Shown here piece by piece: positions 1 through 6,626 of a stretch of 9,997 nucleotides of DNA. The DNA is taken from assembly GCA_910579145.1 (NCBI GenBank), contig CAJTTQ010000091.1, forward strand, positions 1 to 9,997, in the 5' to 3' direction. The DNA is from an uncultured Eubacterium sp. (GTDB lineage: Bacteria; Bacillota; Clostridia; Lachnospirales; Lachnospiraceae). The notes below the pieces were generated by a model. It was not told the origin of the DNA. It did not search any database and saw only the letters and a list, made by a program, of their open reading frames with translations. The translations under genes and the position numbers were made by a program. Each line of letters opens with the position of its first letter. The first letter of the stretch is position 1.

Positions 1-1
1 A

Positions 2-463
2 CAGCGGTGGAAAACGAAAGAAAATGTGGATATACTGGCGGATGCGTTTCGAAAGCTGATGAGAACAGACCGGGAAGATATCATTCAGACATCGGTCGCC
101 TGCTGGGTGCGGAATCATGCAGTGGGGCCGTTGTGGGTCTTAAACGAGGGGTACTCGATTTCCGGAGATGGTTTTCAGTCTCATGGGACCGATGGGGTTC
201 GCAGAACCAACCTGGAGAAAGTAGAGTGGCTTTTGCGGTGTGGTTTGTATGAGCACTTACCGGAACTCCGGAAAGAAGTGGATTTTATACTCGATCATGT
301 CGATGAGAACGGAGTGTGTTCTGTGGATATGTATGATAAAGAATTCCGGGGATGGTCTCCGTATTTTGGCGCCCAGTTGGAGACTGACTGGAGGGCTAAA
401 GTACGCAGGAAATGTGATGTTACGTTCCGGGCTTTGCTGATCGCGCACCTTGCGGGGGTATGA
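2..463 (+). CDS. Unrecognised protein, C-terminal part (runs in from the left edge)
   Basis: The reading frame is open from the first complete codon at base 2 to the TGA at 461-463, giving 153 visible residues. A GTG at 26 and later ATGs lie inside the open frame without a good ribosome site, so the real start is probably left of the window. The visible part is soluble, with no membrane segment or signal. It contains several Trp and aromatic helical stretches (AVGPLWVLNEGYS, EKVEWLLRCGLYEHLPEL, FRGWSPYFGAQLETDW) and ends in FRALLIAHLAGV. The repeated helix pattern slightly suggests an alpha/alpha-toroid protein such as a prenyltransferase-like or terpene-cyclase-like fold. That is only an impression, and I do not assign a function. 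The gene converges on the beta-galactosidase gene and shares a terminator with it. Confidence 0.6.
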   Translation, partial: QRWKTKENVDILADAFRKLMRTDREDIIQTSVACWVRNHAVGPLWVLNEGYSISGDGFQSHGTDGVRRTNLEKVEWLLRCGLYEHLPELRKEVDFILDHVDENGVCSVDMYDKEFRGWSPYFGAQLETDWRAKVRRKCDVTFRALLIAHLAGV

Positions 464-535
464 TCTAGGTTAAATGGCTTTCTTAGAAAATGTTCGCTGC
501 GATGTAGAAAGAGTTCTTGGTGTGTCCCACAGAAC

Positions 536-565
536 AACCGGCGTGACTTTTGCCACGCCGGTTTT
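536..565. terminator. Bidirectional hairpin terminator between convergent genes
   Basis: Bases 536-545 (AACCGGCGTG) are the exact reverse complement of 554-563, giving a perfect 10-bp GC-rich stem with an 8-base loop. On the plus strand the stem runs into TTTT (562-565). On the minus strand it lies about 14 bases past the beta-galactosidase stop and is followed by a weak T-rich run. It can serve the partial gene ending at 463 and the minus-strand gene ending at 577. Confidence 0.8.
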
Positions 566-576
566 ACTCCCATTTT

Positions 577-3500
577 TTATTCAAATTGCAGCCACTCCAG
601 ATCAAACTTGCACCCGGGCAGGAAGATGAGGTTCAGGTCGTAGTCGCCGGACACAGGCTGCAGCGGAAAACGAAGCGTCGTGGTCTCTTCGCTGTATGGA
701 ACATCGATCACCTGATTGATCGTTTCGCCTGTTCCATCCGCCGGTATAAAGCGGACGTGGATCGTATTCATTTCGATGTGCGAGCGGCCGCAGATCGTGA
801 TGGCGCCAAATCCCTGTTCTGAAAAATGCAGATCTTTGTATTCGATCGTGACGTTATTCCCGATCCCGCGGATGGCGTTGCCGTCTCTGGTAAACATATC
901 CCCGGTCACTGTCGTGCTGTCAGAAGCAAGAAGTCTCGCATATGCCTTTTCTATTTTTGTAAAATAAAATCCCTGTAACGACATTTTAATCTCCGGATAC
1001 ACGACGATCGTGATCGTCTGGATGCCTTTGAGCCGTTTGGAGAGAGTAAATACATTTTCCTGGTAATGGTTGTACCAGCTTTTGGCGCGGTATGTCTGCT
1101 GGAGCAGGCATTCGCCGTCAGCGGATTTTGTGCCGGGAGAGGCTGGAACGACAGCTTCCGCTCCCGAACCGTCGCTTGCGTCAGGAACGCCTTGCCATTT
1201 AGGAACGCCCTGCCATACTTCCAGTGGAAGTTCATCGCTGAACGAGAAGATGGGCAGATGGATCTCATCGGCGCCGTAATCGCCAAAATCAATCTGTTCA
1301 AAGGTAATCGTCGTCCGCGTATTTCCTGTAATGTAGACGCCGCCCTGAAAACTCAGGATCAGTCCGTCGTCGGAACTCGAAGTGTAGTCGATGGCCGGCA
1401 CGAGACGATACGGGTCATAGGAAGCCGCGCCGAGACCGGTCACTTCAAATTCCAGTTCGGATATGACTTCCGCGTGATCGGAACCGTTGTTACAGCATGC
1501 GCAGAGACGGAATTCCCCGTCGCCGGCTGCCGTGACAGTGGCCATTTTTGTTCCGGGGTCCCAGTCGATTTTGGCGGCGTTGCTCTCGACGCCGTTTAAG
1601 GTGACCGCTTTGAAGGTGATCTCATCATATGTGGCATTTTCCGGGTAGATCTTTGCCGTGATCGTCGTCGAAGTTGTTTCCTTGTCGAGCCGGTTTGTAC
1701 CGTGATTTGTCAGCTCGATCTTGCGGACCGGGATCTCGTTAGCCTTTTCTTCGGATAGCATCGAGGGCGTGTTTTCCATAAAGCAGGAAATGCCGTTTCT
1801 GGGCTGTGCCGGAATGGCGTCCAGTGTCAGACTGGCATCAGGAAGGGACGGGGAGGAGACATGGACATGGATCTCCCCCGGTTCTGTTTTCGCGGCAATA
1901 ATGGCAAGAAGCTTGCCGCCAAACAGTTTCCGGCTCGTCCCCTTGTACTGCTCATAATCGGTGCTGTCGCCGTTGTCGAGGCCGATCAGCCGTCCGGCGC
2001 CGGAGACCGATACGTGCATGCGGCTCCGTCCGTTGGCAACGGGGATATTATTTTCATCCAGCGTATTGATCGTGAGAAAGATCAGGTCCTCCCCGTCCGC
2101 GTTCAGCGCCGTTTTATCCGGCGTGAGGCGGATGAAAGCGGGGTCGCCAAACGACCGCTGTTCGTCCCTGGCGATCACCGCTCCGTTCTCATCGTAGGCA
2201 AGGGCGGTTATCGTGCCCTTCCCGTATGGGATCTGCCAGTCTCCGGAAAGCACAGTACCGTGTGCATGGTCAATGGGCACAACGCCCTGGCTCTCCCCCT
2301 GATATAAAAGTTCCACGCTAGGAGCGTTTGAGAAAATACGAATGTCAATGAGCTGTCCTTCGTTAAAATCCCAGTAGGGCAGTATGTGAACCATCGGGTG
2401 TTCCCGGTAGTCTGTCCACGCGGACTGGAACATATAAAAACTGTCCTTTTTAAAACCGGCCGTATCAATCTGCCCGAAAAACGAATTTTTTGTAAAATAC
2501 GGGGTCGGTTCCCCTAAGTAGTCGAATCCGCTCCAAACATACTGGCCGAAACAGAAATCGCGGTCGCGGTGCGCGGTGATCGCGTGCTCCGAATTTTTGG
2601 CGCCCCAGTTCGTCGTACAGTTTCCGAGGGAGGAGCACTGCTGGTCATCAAAGGTCAGAAGGCGGTTTGTCAGTGGAAAATGATAGATGCCGCGGCTCTG
2701 GACGGTGGAGCAGGTCTCGCTTCCGAACATGTTCCAGTGCGGGTATTTTTCATGATGCTCGTCGTAACATTTATCGAGATAATTGTATCCCACGAGGTCG
2801 ACGACTTCCCCGGTTCGCTGCGCGGCTTCCCACTCAATGTAGTTCGAGGCGAGCGCCGTATAGGCGTTCTGGCGGTAATCCAGTTCACGCACCGCGTCGT
2901 GCAGCTCGTTTGCTACTTCCAGTCCGCGGTCAAAATAGGTGTCATAAATTTCATTTCCGATCCCCCATATGAAGACGCACGGGTGGTTCCGGTCCTGGCG
3001 CACCCAGCTCGTCAGATCCTTTTTCCACCACTCTTTAAAGTCATTACCATAATCGTGATCGGTTTTCGTGCGCTCCCACATATCGAAACTTTCAGTATAA
3101 AGGAGAAGGCCCAGTTCATCGCAGAGGTCGAGAAGATGCTCTGCCGGCATATTGTGGGCGCTGCGGATCGAGTTGACGCCCATCTCTTTCAGCGTGAGGA
3201 GCTGGCGGCGCAGCGCGGCTTTGTTCATCGCGGCGCCTAGGGAGCCGAGGACATGGTGTTCACACGTTCCTTGGATCGGGACATGTTCGCCATTGAGGAA
3301 AAAGCCCAGGTCTGGATCAAATGAAATCGCGCGGAATCCCAAATGCTGGCTCAGCGAATCCTTCCGCTCCCCGTCAAGGAACAATTCTGTCGTGATCTCA
3401 TACAGATATGGCGTCTTTGTATCCCAAAGCTGTGGGTCAATGACTGTCATGACCTGCTTGTCCACGCCCGTTTTATGTGAGAGGGCAATATCCCTTTCGT

Positions 3501-4098
3501 GAGTCAGCACTTCATTTCCCTCGGCATCGGTGATCGTGTGCCGGATCACGCCGTTAGCCTCAGCCGGATCCTGTGTGCAAACATATTCCGTATCCATGAA
3601 CACTTCCCACGTCTTTCCCAGCTGTTTTGTGGAAAGGTATGTGCCGTTATGTGTCAGATGTGATGCGGGGGAGGTGACGAGCCATACGTCGCGGTAAATG
3701 CCGGAGCCGGGATACCAGCGGCTGTTCGGGAGATGATATTCATTGCGGATGAGTATTTCATTTTCCCCATCCTGTAAATGCTCCGTCAGATCAACGAGAA
3801 ATTCAGAATAGCCGTTTTTCCATGTAAAGATATGTTTCTGATTGAGATACACGGTCGTATCCATATATACGCCCTCAAACAGAAGCCAGATCTTTTCCGC
3901 TTCCGGACCGGCGATTTCCTTCGTAATCGTTTTTTTATAGCAGCTGACGGCTTCTTCGTAGAGATTTGCCGTATCGTAGATCATCCAGTCGTGAGGAAGA
4001 TCGACCGCGTTCCATCCGCCGGCCGTGAAAATATCTTCCAGCGGGACATCGAGTGGGAATTTACAGAAATACCAGTTATCGTTAAAAAGTTGTTTCAT
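577..4098 (-). CDS. Glycoside hydrolase family 2 beta-galactosidase, multidomain (1173 aa)
   Basis: Predicted to hydrolyse terminal beta-galactosides in the cytoplasm; there is no signal peptide. The start at 4098 (MKQLFNDNWY) is chosen because GGAGG lies at 4108-4112, nine bases upstream; an in-frame ATG at 4128 lacks such a site. Residues 1-140 form the sugar-binding jelly roll (NSRWYPGSGIYRDVWL), followed by an Ig-like domain. The TIM barrel (about 265-560) shows HHVLGSLGAA, the acid/base Glu383 in GIGNE, the probable nucleophile Glu461 in MFGSETCS, and WSGFDYLGEPTP at 522-533. A DUF4982-like segment (HILPYWDF, about 571), a GH2 C5-type Ig domain (about 655-760, LDNGDSTDYEQYKG), another Ig-like module (about 790-888) and two carbohydrate-binding, CBM6-like beta modules (about 905-1055 and 1060-1172) follow. 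The catalytic assignment is secure. The C-terminal module names are inferred, and activity on other beta-glycosides is possible. Confidence 0.9.
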   Translation of the reverse strand: MKQLFNDNWYFCKFPLDVPLEDIFTAGGWNAVDLPHDWMIYDTANLYEEAVSCYKKTITKEIAGPEAEKIWLLFEGVYMDTTVYLNQKHIFTWKNGYSEFLVDLTEHLQDGENEILIRNEYHLPNSRWYPGSGIYRDVWLVTSPASHLTHNGTYLSTKQLGKTWEVFMDTEYVCTQDPAEANGVIRHTITDAEGNEVLTHERDIALSHKTGVDKQVMTVIDPQLWDTKTPYLYEITTELFLDGERKDSLSQHLGFRAISFDPDLGFFLNGEHVPIQGTCEHHVLGSLGAAMNKAALRRQLLTLKEMGVNSIRSAHNMPAEHLLDLCDELGLLLYTESFDMWERTKTDHDYGNDFKEWWKKDLTSWVRQDRNHPCVFIWGIGNEIYDTYFDRGLEVANELHDAVRELDYRQNAYTALASNYIEWEAAQRTGEVVDLVGYNYLDKCYDEHHEKYPHWNMFGSETCSTVQSRGIYHFPLTNRLLTFDDQQCSSLGNCTTNWGAKNSEHAITAHRDRDFCFGQYVWSGFDYLGEPTPYFTKNSFFGQIDTAGFKKDSFYMFQSAWTDYREHPMVHILPYWDFNEGQLIDIRIFSNAPSVELLYQGESQGVVPIDHAHGTVLSGDWQIPYGKGTITALAYDENGAVIARDEQRSFGDPAFIRLTPDKTALNADGEDLIFLTINTLDENNIPVANGRSRMHVSVSGAGRLIGLDNGDSTDYEQYKGTSRKLFGGKLLAIIAAKTEPGEIHVHVSSPSLPDASLTLDAIPAQPRNGISCFMENTPSMLSEEKANEIPVRKIELTNHGTNRLDKETTSTTITAKIYPENATYDEITFKAVTLNGVESNAAKIDWDPGTKMATVTAAGDGEFRLCACCNNGSDHAEVISELEFEVTGLGAASYDPYRLVPAIDYTSSSDDGLILSFQGGVYITGNTRTTITFEQIDFGDYGADEIHLPIFSFSDELPLEVWQGVPKWQGVPDASDGSGAEAVVPASPGTKSADGECLLQQTYRAKSWYNHYQENVFTLSKRLKGIQTITIVVYPEIKMSLQGFYFTKIEKAYARLLASDSTTVTGDMFTRDGNAIRGIGNNVTIEYKDLHFSEQGFGAITICGRSHIEMNTIHVRFIPADGTGETINQVIDVPYSEETTTLRFPLQPVSGDYDLNLIFLPGCKFDLEWLQFE
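1183..1218 (-). repeat. 18-bp tandem repeat inside the beta-galactosidase gene
   Basis: Bases 1183-1200 and 1201-1218 are adjacent copies matching at 15 of 18 positions. They encode the doubled peptide WQGVPKWQGVP (residues 962-972). It opens a Gly/Ala/Ser/Pro-rich linker (about 973-995) that interrupts the first CBM-like module. This looks like a small slippage duplication in a tolerant surface loop. Confidence 0.75.
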
Positions 4099-4143
4099 GG
4101 CATGAATCCTCCGTTCGCGCGCACACAAATTGTTTTCTAAATC

Positions 4144-4164
4144 TTTTGCATAAAAAGTTTTGCA
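4144..4164. promoter_or_regulatory. Direct repeat TTTTGCA, possible regulator half-sites
   Basis: TTTTGCA occurs at 4144-4150 and again at 4158-4164, so the copies are 14 bases apart. The second copy overlaps the -35 of the rightward promoter, and both lie just downstream of the expected leftward transcription start. That placement suits an operator acting on one or both divergent genes. No regulator gene is nearby, so function is inferred from position only. Confidence 0.35.
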
Positions 4165-4188
4165 CTTTACTTTGTATTATATTATACT
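4160..4188 (+). promoter_or_regulatory. Rightward promoter for the GNAT-thiD run
   Basis: A -35-like TTGCAC at 4160-4165 is separated by exactly 17 bases from TATACT at 4183-4188. The -10 matches the sigma-A consensus at five of six positions; the -35 is weak (TTG only). Transcription would start near 4195, about 30-40 bases before the GNAT start. Confidence 0.55.
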
Positions 4189-4204
4189 GTAGATAAAGAT
4201 TCAA
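4176..4204 (-). promoter_or_regulatory. Leftward promoter for the beta-galactosidase gene
   Basis: Read on the minus strand, TTGAAT (4199-4204) is followed after 17 bases by a perfect TATAAT (4176-4181). Transcription would start near 4169, leaving an untranslated leader of about 70 bases before the start at 4098. The element overlaps the rightward promoter, and the two -10 boxes are one base apart. Confidence 0.65.
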
Positions 4205-4221
4205 GGGAAATCGACATAAGA

Positions 4222-4695
4222 ATGGAGAAACGGATGCAGATCTGCAGATTATATAAAAAACATTTGACGAAGGCACTCGGTCTCGTCCAGAAAGTGTTTG
4301 ACGAGTGCGACAGGATCGATTATGAGGAGCAGGGGATCCGGACGTTTGAGCATTTTATCCGCCGGGAGAATATGGAGCAGAATATGGATTCCGGGGAAAT
4401 GGTGTTTTTTGGCGCCTATGAAGCCAGCCAGCTCATCGGAGTCGTGGCGATGCGGAACGGGTTCCATGTAAGCCTGTTATTTGTGGGGAAAGAGTATCAG
4501 CGGCAGGGCGTGGCGAGAAGGCTCATACGGAGAGCAGCGTCGTACTGTCTGGAGCAGGATCCCGCTCTCAGGCACATCACGGTCAATGCCTCGCCAAACG
4601 GGGTGCCGGCTTATCTGGCGATGGGATTTTACCCGCTGTCAAAGGAGCAGAAAAAAGAGGGCATGCGGTTTACGCCGATGCGGATCGATCTGTAG
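4222..4695 (+). CDS. GNAT-family N-acetyltransferase (157 aa)
   Basis: A cytoplasmic acetyl-CoA-dependent acetyltransferase of unknown substrate. The acetyl-CoA pyrophosphate loop (motif A) is visible as QRQGVA at residues 93-98, after the beta-strand HVSLLFVGKEY. It is followed by helix ARRLIRRAASYCLEQ, and the motif B region ends in NGVPAYLAMGFYPL (about 126-139), typical of the family. Length is normal for a single-domain GNAT. The start is uncertain: the ATG at 4222 has no well-spaced ribosome site, whereas the in-frame ATG at 4234 has GGAG at 4224-4227 with a six-base spacer and would give a 153-residue protein beginning MQICRLYKK. It is the first gene after the rightward promoter. No terminator separates it from thiD 78 bases downstream, so the two are probably co-transcribed, although no functional link is apparent. 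Confidence 0.85.
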   Translation: MEKRMQICRLYKKHLTKALGLVQKVFDECDRIDYEEQGIRTFEHFIRRENMEQNMDSGEMVFFGAYEASQLIGVVAMRNGFHVSLLFVGKEYQRQGVARRLIRRAASYCLEQDPALRHITVNASPNGVPAYLAMGFYPLSKEQKKEGMRFTPMRIDL

Positions 4696-4773
4696 GCGGG
4701 GTGGATTGATAGCAAGTGGATCAAGCCAGTCTGTAACAGATCGATCAATAAAGAAACGAAATGAGGGGAACAT

Positions 4774-5568
4774 GTGAAGACAGTATTATCAGTGGCCGGC
4801 TCCGACTGCAGCGGCGGGGCCGGCATCCAGGCGGATCTGAAAACAATCGGGGCGTTCGGCCTTTACGGGATGAGTGCGGTTACGGCGATCACCGTTCAGA
4901 ACACATGCGGAGTATACCGCGCGGAGCCGGTGTCTGCCGGACTTGTGGAGGAACAGATGCGGGCGGTCTTTGAGGACATACGGCCGGATGCGGTAAAGAT
5001 CGGTATGGTGGCAGATGGCGGGAATGTCCGGGCGATCGTATCAGTCTTACAGGAGTACCCGACGAAGGCCGTTCTGGACCCCGTTATGGTATCCACGAGC
5101 GGGAGGGAACTTTTGGATCAGGAGGCTGTGGCCGTTCTCACGGAACAGTTATTTCCGCTAGTCACAGTGATCACCCCGAACCTGCCGGAGGCGGAGCGGT
5201 TGTTTGGCAGCAGTATTTCGTGCGAAGTGGAGCGGGAACAGGCGGCGGAATGTCTGGCTAGACGATACGGGTGTTCGGTATTGATCAAAGGCGGCCATGC
5301 GGCAGCGGGGGCCGATGATCTGCTGTATCACCTTGAGTCTGGCAGAAAGATCTGGTACCGGGGCGAGCGGACCGTTTCCGCGAACACGCATGGGACGGGC
5401 TGTACGCTGTCCACAGCGGTCGCCTGCGGACTGGCTCAGGGAAAGACGCTGGAGGACAGTGTGCGGCAGGCGAAACAGTATGTGGCGGGCGCGATCCGGG
5501 AAGGGCTGGATCTGGGAAGGGGAAATGGACCGTTGGATCATTTTTATCAAAGGAGAGACATCGAATGA
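4774..5568 (+). CDS. thiD: Hydroxymethylpyrimidine/phosphomethylpyrimidine kinase (264 aa)
   Basis: Phosphorylates hydroxymethylpyrimidine and its monophosphate to give HMP diphosphate for thiamine biosynthesis or salvage; cytoplasmic. The ribokinase-like fold is plain: SVAGSDCSGGAGIQADLKT at residues 6-24 (substrate binding), LDPVMVSTSG (101-110), TPNLPEA (134-140), IKGGHA (171-176) and the anion-hole/catalytic HGTGCTLS (206-213, with Cys210). Length is standard. The start is GTG at 4774, with GAGGGG at 4763-4768 five bases before it. No thiamine riboswitch is visible in the 78 bases upstream. The last 20 or so codons reappear in altered form at 6558-6626. The TGA (5566-5568) overlaps the next gene's ATG (5565), so that gene uses a ribosome site lying inside thiD. 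Confidence 0.93.
   Translation: MKTVLSVAGSDCSGGAGIQADLKTIGAFGLYGMSAVTAITVQNTCGVYRAEPVSAGLVEEQMRAVFEDIRPDAVKIGMVADGGNVRAIVSVLQEYPTKAVLDPVMVSTSGRELLDQEAVAVLTEQLFPLVTVITPNLPEAERLFGSSISCEVEREQAAECLARRYGCSVLIKGGHAAAGADDLLYHLESGRKIWYRGERTVSANTHGTGCTLSTAVACGLAQGKTLEDSVRQAKQYVAGAIREGLDLGRGNGPLDHFYQRRDIE
5501..5568 (+). repeat. Left copy of the thiD 3'-end repeat
   Basis: This is the functional C-terminal end of thiD (GLDLGRGNGPLDHFYQRRDIE, split by the stop at 5566). Aligned by hand with 6558-6615, the part up to 5557 shows 8 mismatches and 1 gap in 58 columns. An identical 21-base core lies at 5537-5557 here and at 6595-6615 on the right. The core includes the AAAGGAGAG ribosome site used by whichever gene follows. 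Confidence 0.85.
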
Positions 5569-6017
5569 TCGATATATATACGCAGAAAAAAGATTCAAAA
5601 GATTGGATTCTTCAAAATGACTTATATTTTAATTTAAATACAGGTAATGAAGAAATGTCTCAAAATGAAATTAACCTCATTTGGCAGGTGGATGAGGCTA
5701 AACTAACACCAGATAAGCATATTGAAACAAGATATGGATTGGGTACGATCCGTAATTTGTCATCTGGATGTAAGACATTACTTAATATTGTAAAACATCC
5801 TGATAAGGTTGTGTGTGTAGAAGAGTGCGGCCCTAATGTGCTTAAAATCATTTTTACAATGGATCATGTAAAGGTTTATATGTCCAGACCAACGCTTGTT
5901 GATATCCCGGATGATGTGCAAATCAGATTTAATGATTCAGATATAGTGACTGGAAGCAAGGGATATCATGTTTGGTGGGGCAAGGAGTATGAAAGGAGAG
6001 AAGCAGATGATTTATAA
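5565..6017 (+). CDS. DUF4869-like protein of unknown function (150 aa)
   Basis: A small soluble protein starting MIDIYTQKKD, with a middle segment TIRNLSSGCKTLLNIVKHPDKVVCVEECGPNV interrupted here only for naming its key points: Gly68, Lys70, Cys88 and Gly89. Confidence 0.5.
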   Translation: MIDIYTQKKDSKDWILQNDLYFNLNTGNEEMSQNEINLIWQVDEAKLTPDKHIETRYGLGTIRNLSSGCKTLLNIVKHPDKVVCVEECGPNVLKIIFTMDHVKVYMSRPTLVDIPDDVQIRFNDSDIVTGSKGYHVWWGKEYERREADDL

Positions 6018-6519
6018 AAATATTATATTTAAAGCAGCTCCCTTTTCATACGAATTAGGGTTTGACGACAGAATAACCCTTGTTGGTGGAGATAGCGGTA
6101 CCGGTAAAACTGTGCTTTATACAATGTTGGAAGATATACGATTAACTGACGAATATAAGGCTATAAAATTATTTAATTACAAATCAGATAATTTTTTGGA
6201 GTCAATAAAACAATGCAGAGATAGTTTTGTTGTGATTGATAATGCAGATATTTTGATCAATGATGAGATTAGAAGATTTATTAATTTTGAAATTTCTAAT
6301 CAATATATGCTTTTTTTAAGAAATTGTGATGGACTTAATGTTTCTGATCAGAGTTTTAAGGTGTTGAAGGTTGTTAATAATAGGGTAACACTACAAGTAT
6401 CGGACCATCCAGACAGTCTTAGATGTGGTAAGCCTGAGGTTAGGGGCGGTAGCGATAAGATGAGGATGTTGATACAGTCAGAGGAAGTACAAAGAGTGAT
6501 CAGTGGTGTTATTGCTTAA
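6007..6519 (+). CDS. Small P-loop NTPase-like protein, partner of the DUF4869-like gene (170 aa)
   Basis: A predicted nucleotide-binding protein of unknown role. Walker A is GGDSGTGKT at residues 27-35, right after the strand DRITLV. A Walker B-like strand FVVIDNAD lies at 74-81, and a conserved-looking FLRNCDGLNVS follows at 103-113. The protein is far shorter than ordinary AAA+ or ABC ATPases and has no ABC signature. The start at 6007 is chosen because AAAGGAGAG (5992-6000) lies six bases before it; a longer in-frame version from 5968 lies wholly inside the upstream gene. It overlaps the DUF4869-like gene by 11 bases, which implies translational coupling and probably a joint function. The Ile/Asn/Lys-rich, AT-rich coding style differs sharply from thiD and suggests transfer. 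A decayed paralogue lies at 8484. From memory, similar short P-loop proteins occur in Lachnospiraceae, but I know of no characterised member. Confidence 0.7.
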   Translation: MIYKNIIFKAAPFSYELGFDDRITLVGGDSGTGKTVLYTMLEDIRLTDEYKAIKLFNYKSDNFLESIKQCRDSFVVIDNADILINDEIRRFINFEISNQYMLFLRNCDGLNVSDQSFKVLKVVNNRVTLQVSDHPDSLRCGKPEVRGGSDKMRMLIQSEEVQRVISGVIA

Positions 6520-6557
6520 TCATTCATTTATCTGGAAAAGAAAAAATGAGGTTTAGG

Positions 6558-6626
6558 AAGGACTGGATGTGGGCAGAGGGTAATGGTCTGTTGAATCATT
6601 TTTATCAAAGGAGAGTAGAAGAATGA
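6558..6626 (+). repeat. Right copy of the thiD 3'-end repeat (displaced thiD tail)
   Basis: The right copy can be read as NGLLNHFYQRRVEE followed by TGA at 6624-6626, the same C-terminal end as thiD. Relative to thiD, one extra base near 6579 shifts the upstream frame (GLDVGRG), so it is a non-functional fragment. Five of the codon differences from the left copy are synonymous third-position changes. The TGA overlaps the ATG at 6623 of the membrane-protein gene, mirroring the thiD junction on the left. Confidence 0.85.

Larger units (their letters stand above)
5537..6615 (+). mobile_element. Putative two-gene cassette inserted at the thiD 3' end
   Basis: An AT-rich block with two genes (DUF4869-like and P-loop NTPase) is bounded by two direct copies of the thiD 3' end. 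The offset between identical cores is 1,058 bases. thiD stays intact on the left, while a displaced thiD tail with a frameshift is left on the right. This is the arrangement expected of an element that integrates into a gene 3' end and supplies a replacement tail. There is no integrase or recombinase inside, so movement would have to be in trans, or the arrangement could have arisen by homologous recombination. The repeats are seen in the sequence; mobility is inferred. Confidence 0.45.

Noticed and set aside
1066..1599. Long open frame antisense to the beta-galactosidase gene (also 1861-2307 and 2569-3240)
   Set aside because: These are shadows of a GC-rich coding strand. They lack ribosome sites, and their products look like random reading of the opposite strand.
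4099..4128. Upstream ATG giving ten extra residues (MCARERRIHA) on the beta-galactosidase
   Set aside because: The GGAGG at 4108-4112 fits the start at 4098, and MKQLFNDNWYF is the usual kind of GH2 beginning.
4696..4773. Possible thiamine riboswitch or terminator before thiD
   Set aside because: Only a weak ATTGAT...ATCAAT pairing with a long loop is present, with no conserved riboswitch core and no hairpin with a U-run.
5968..6006. Longer version of the P-loop protein starting at 5968
   Set aside because: It overlaps the upstream gene by 50 bases and has no good ribosome site; the start at 6007 has AAAGGAGAG at ideal spacing.
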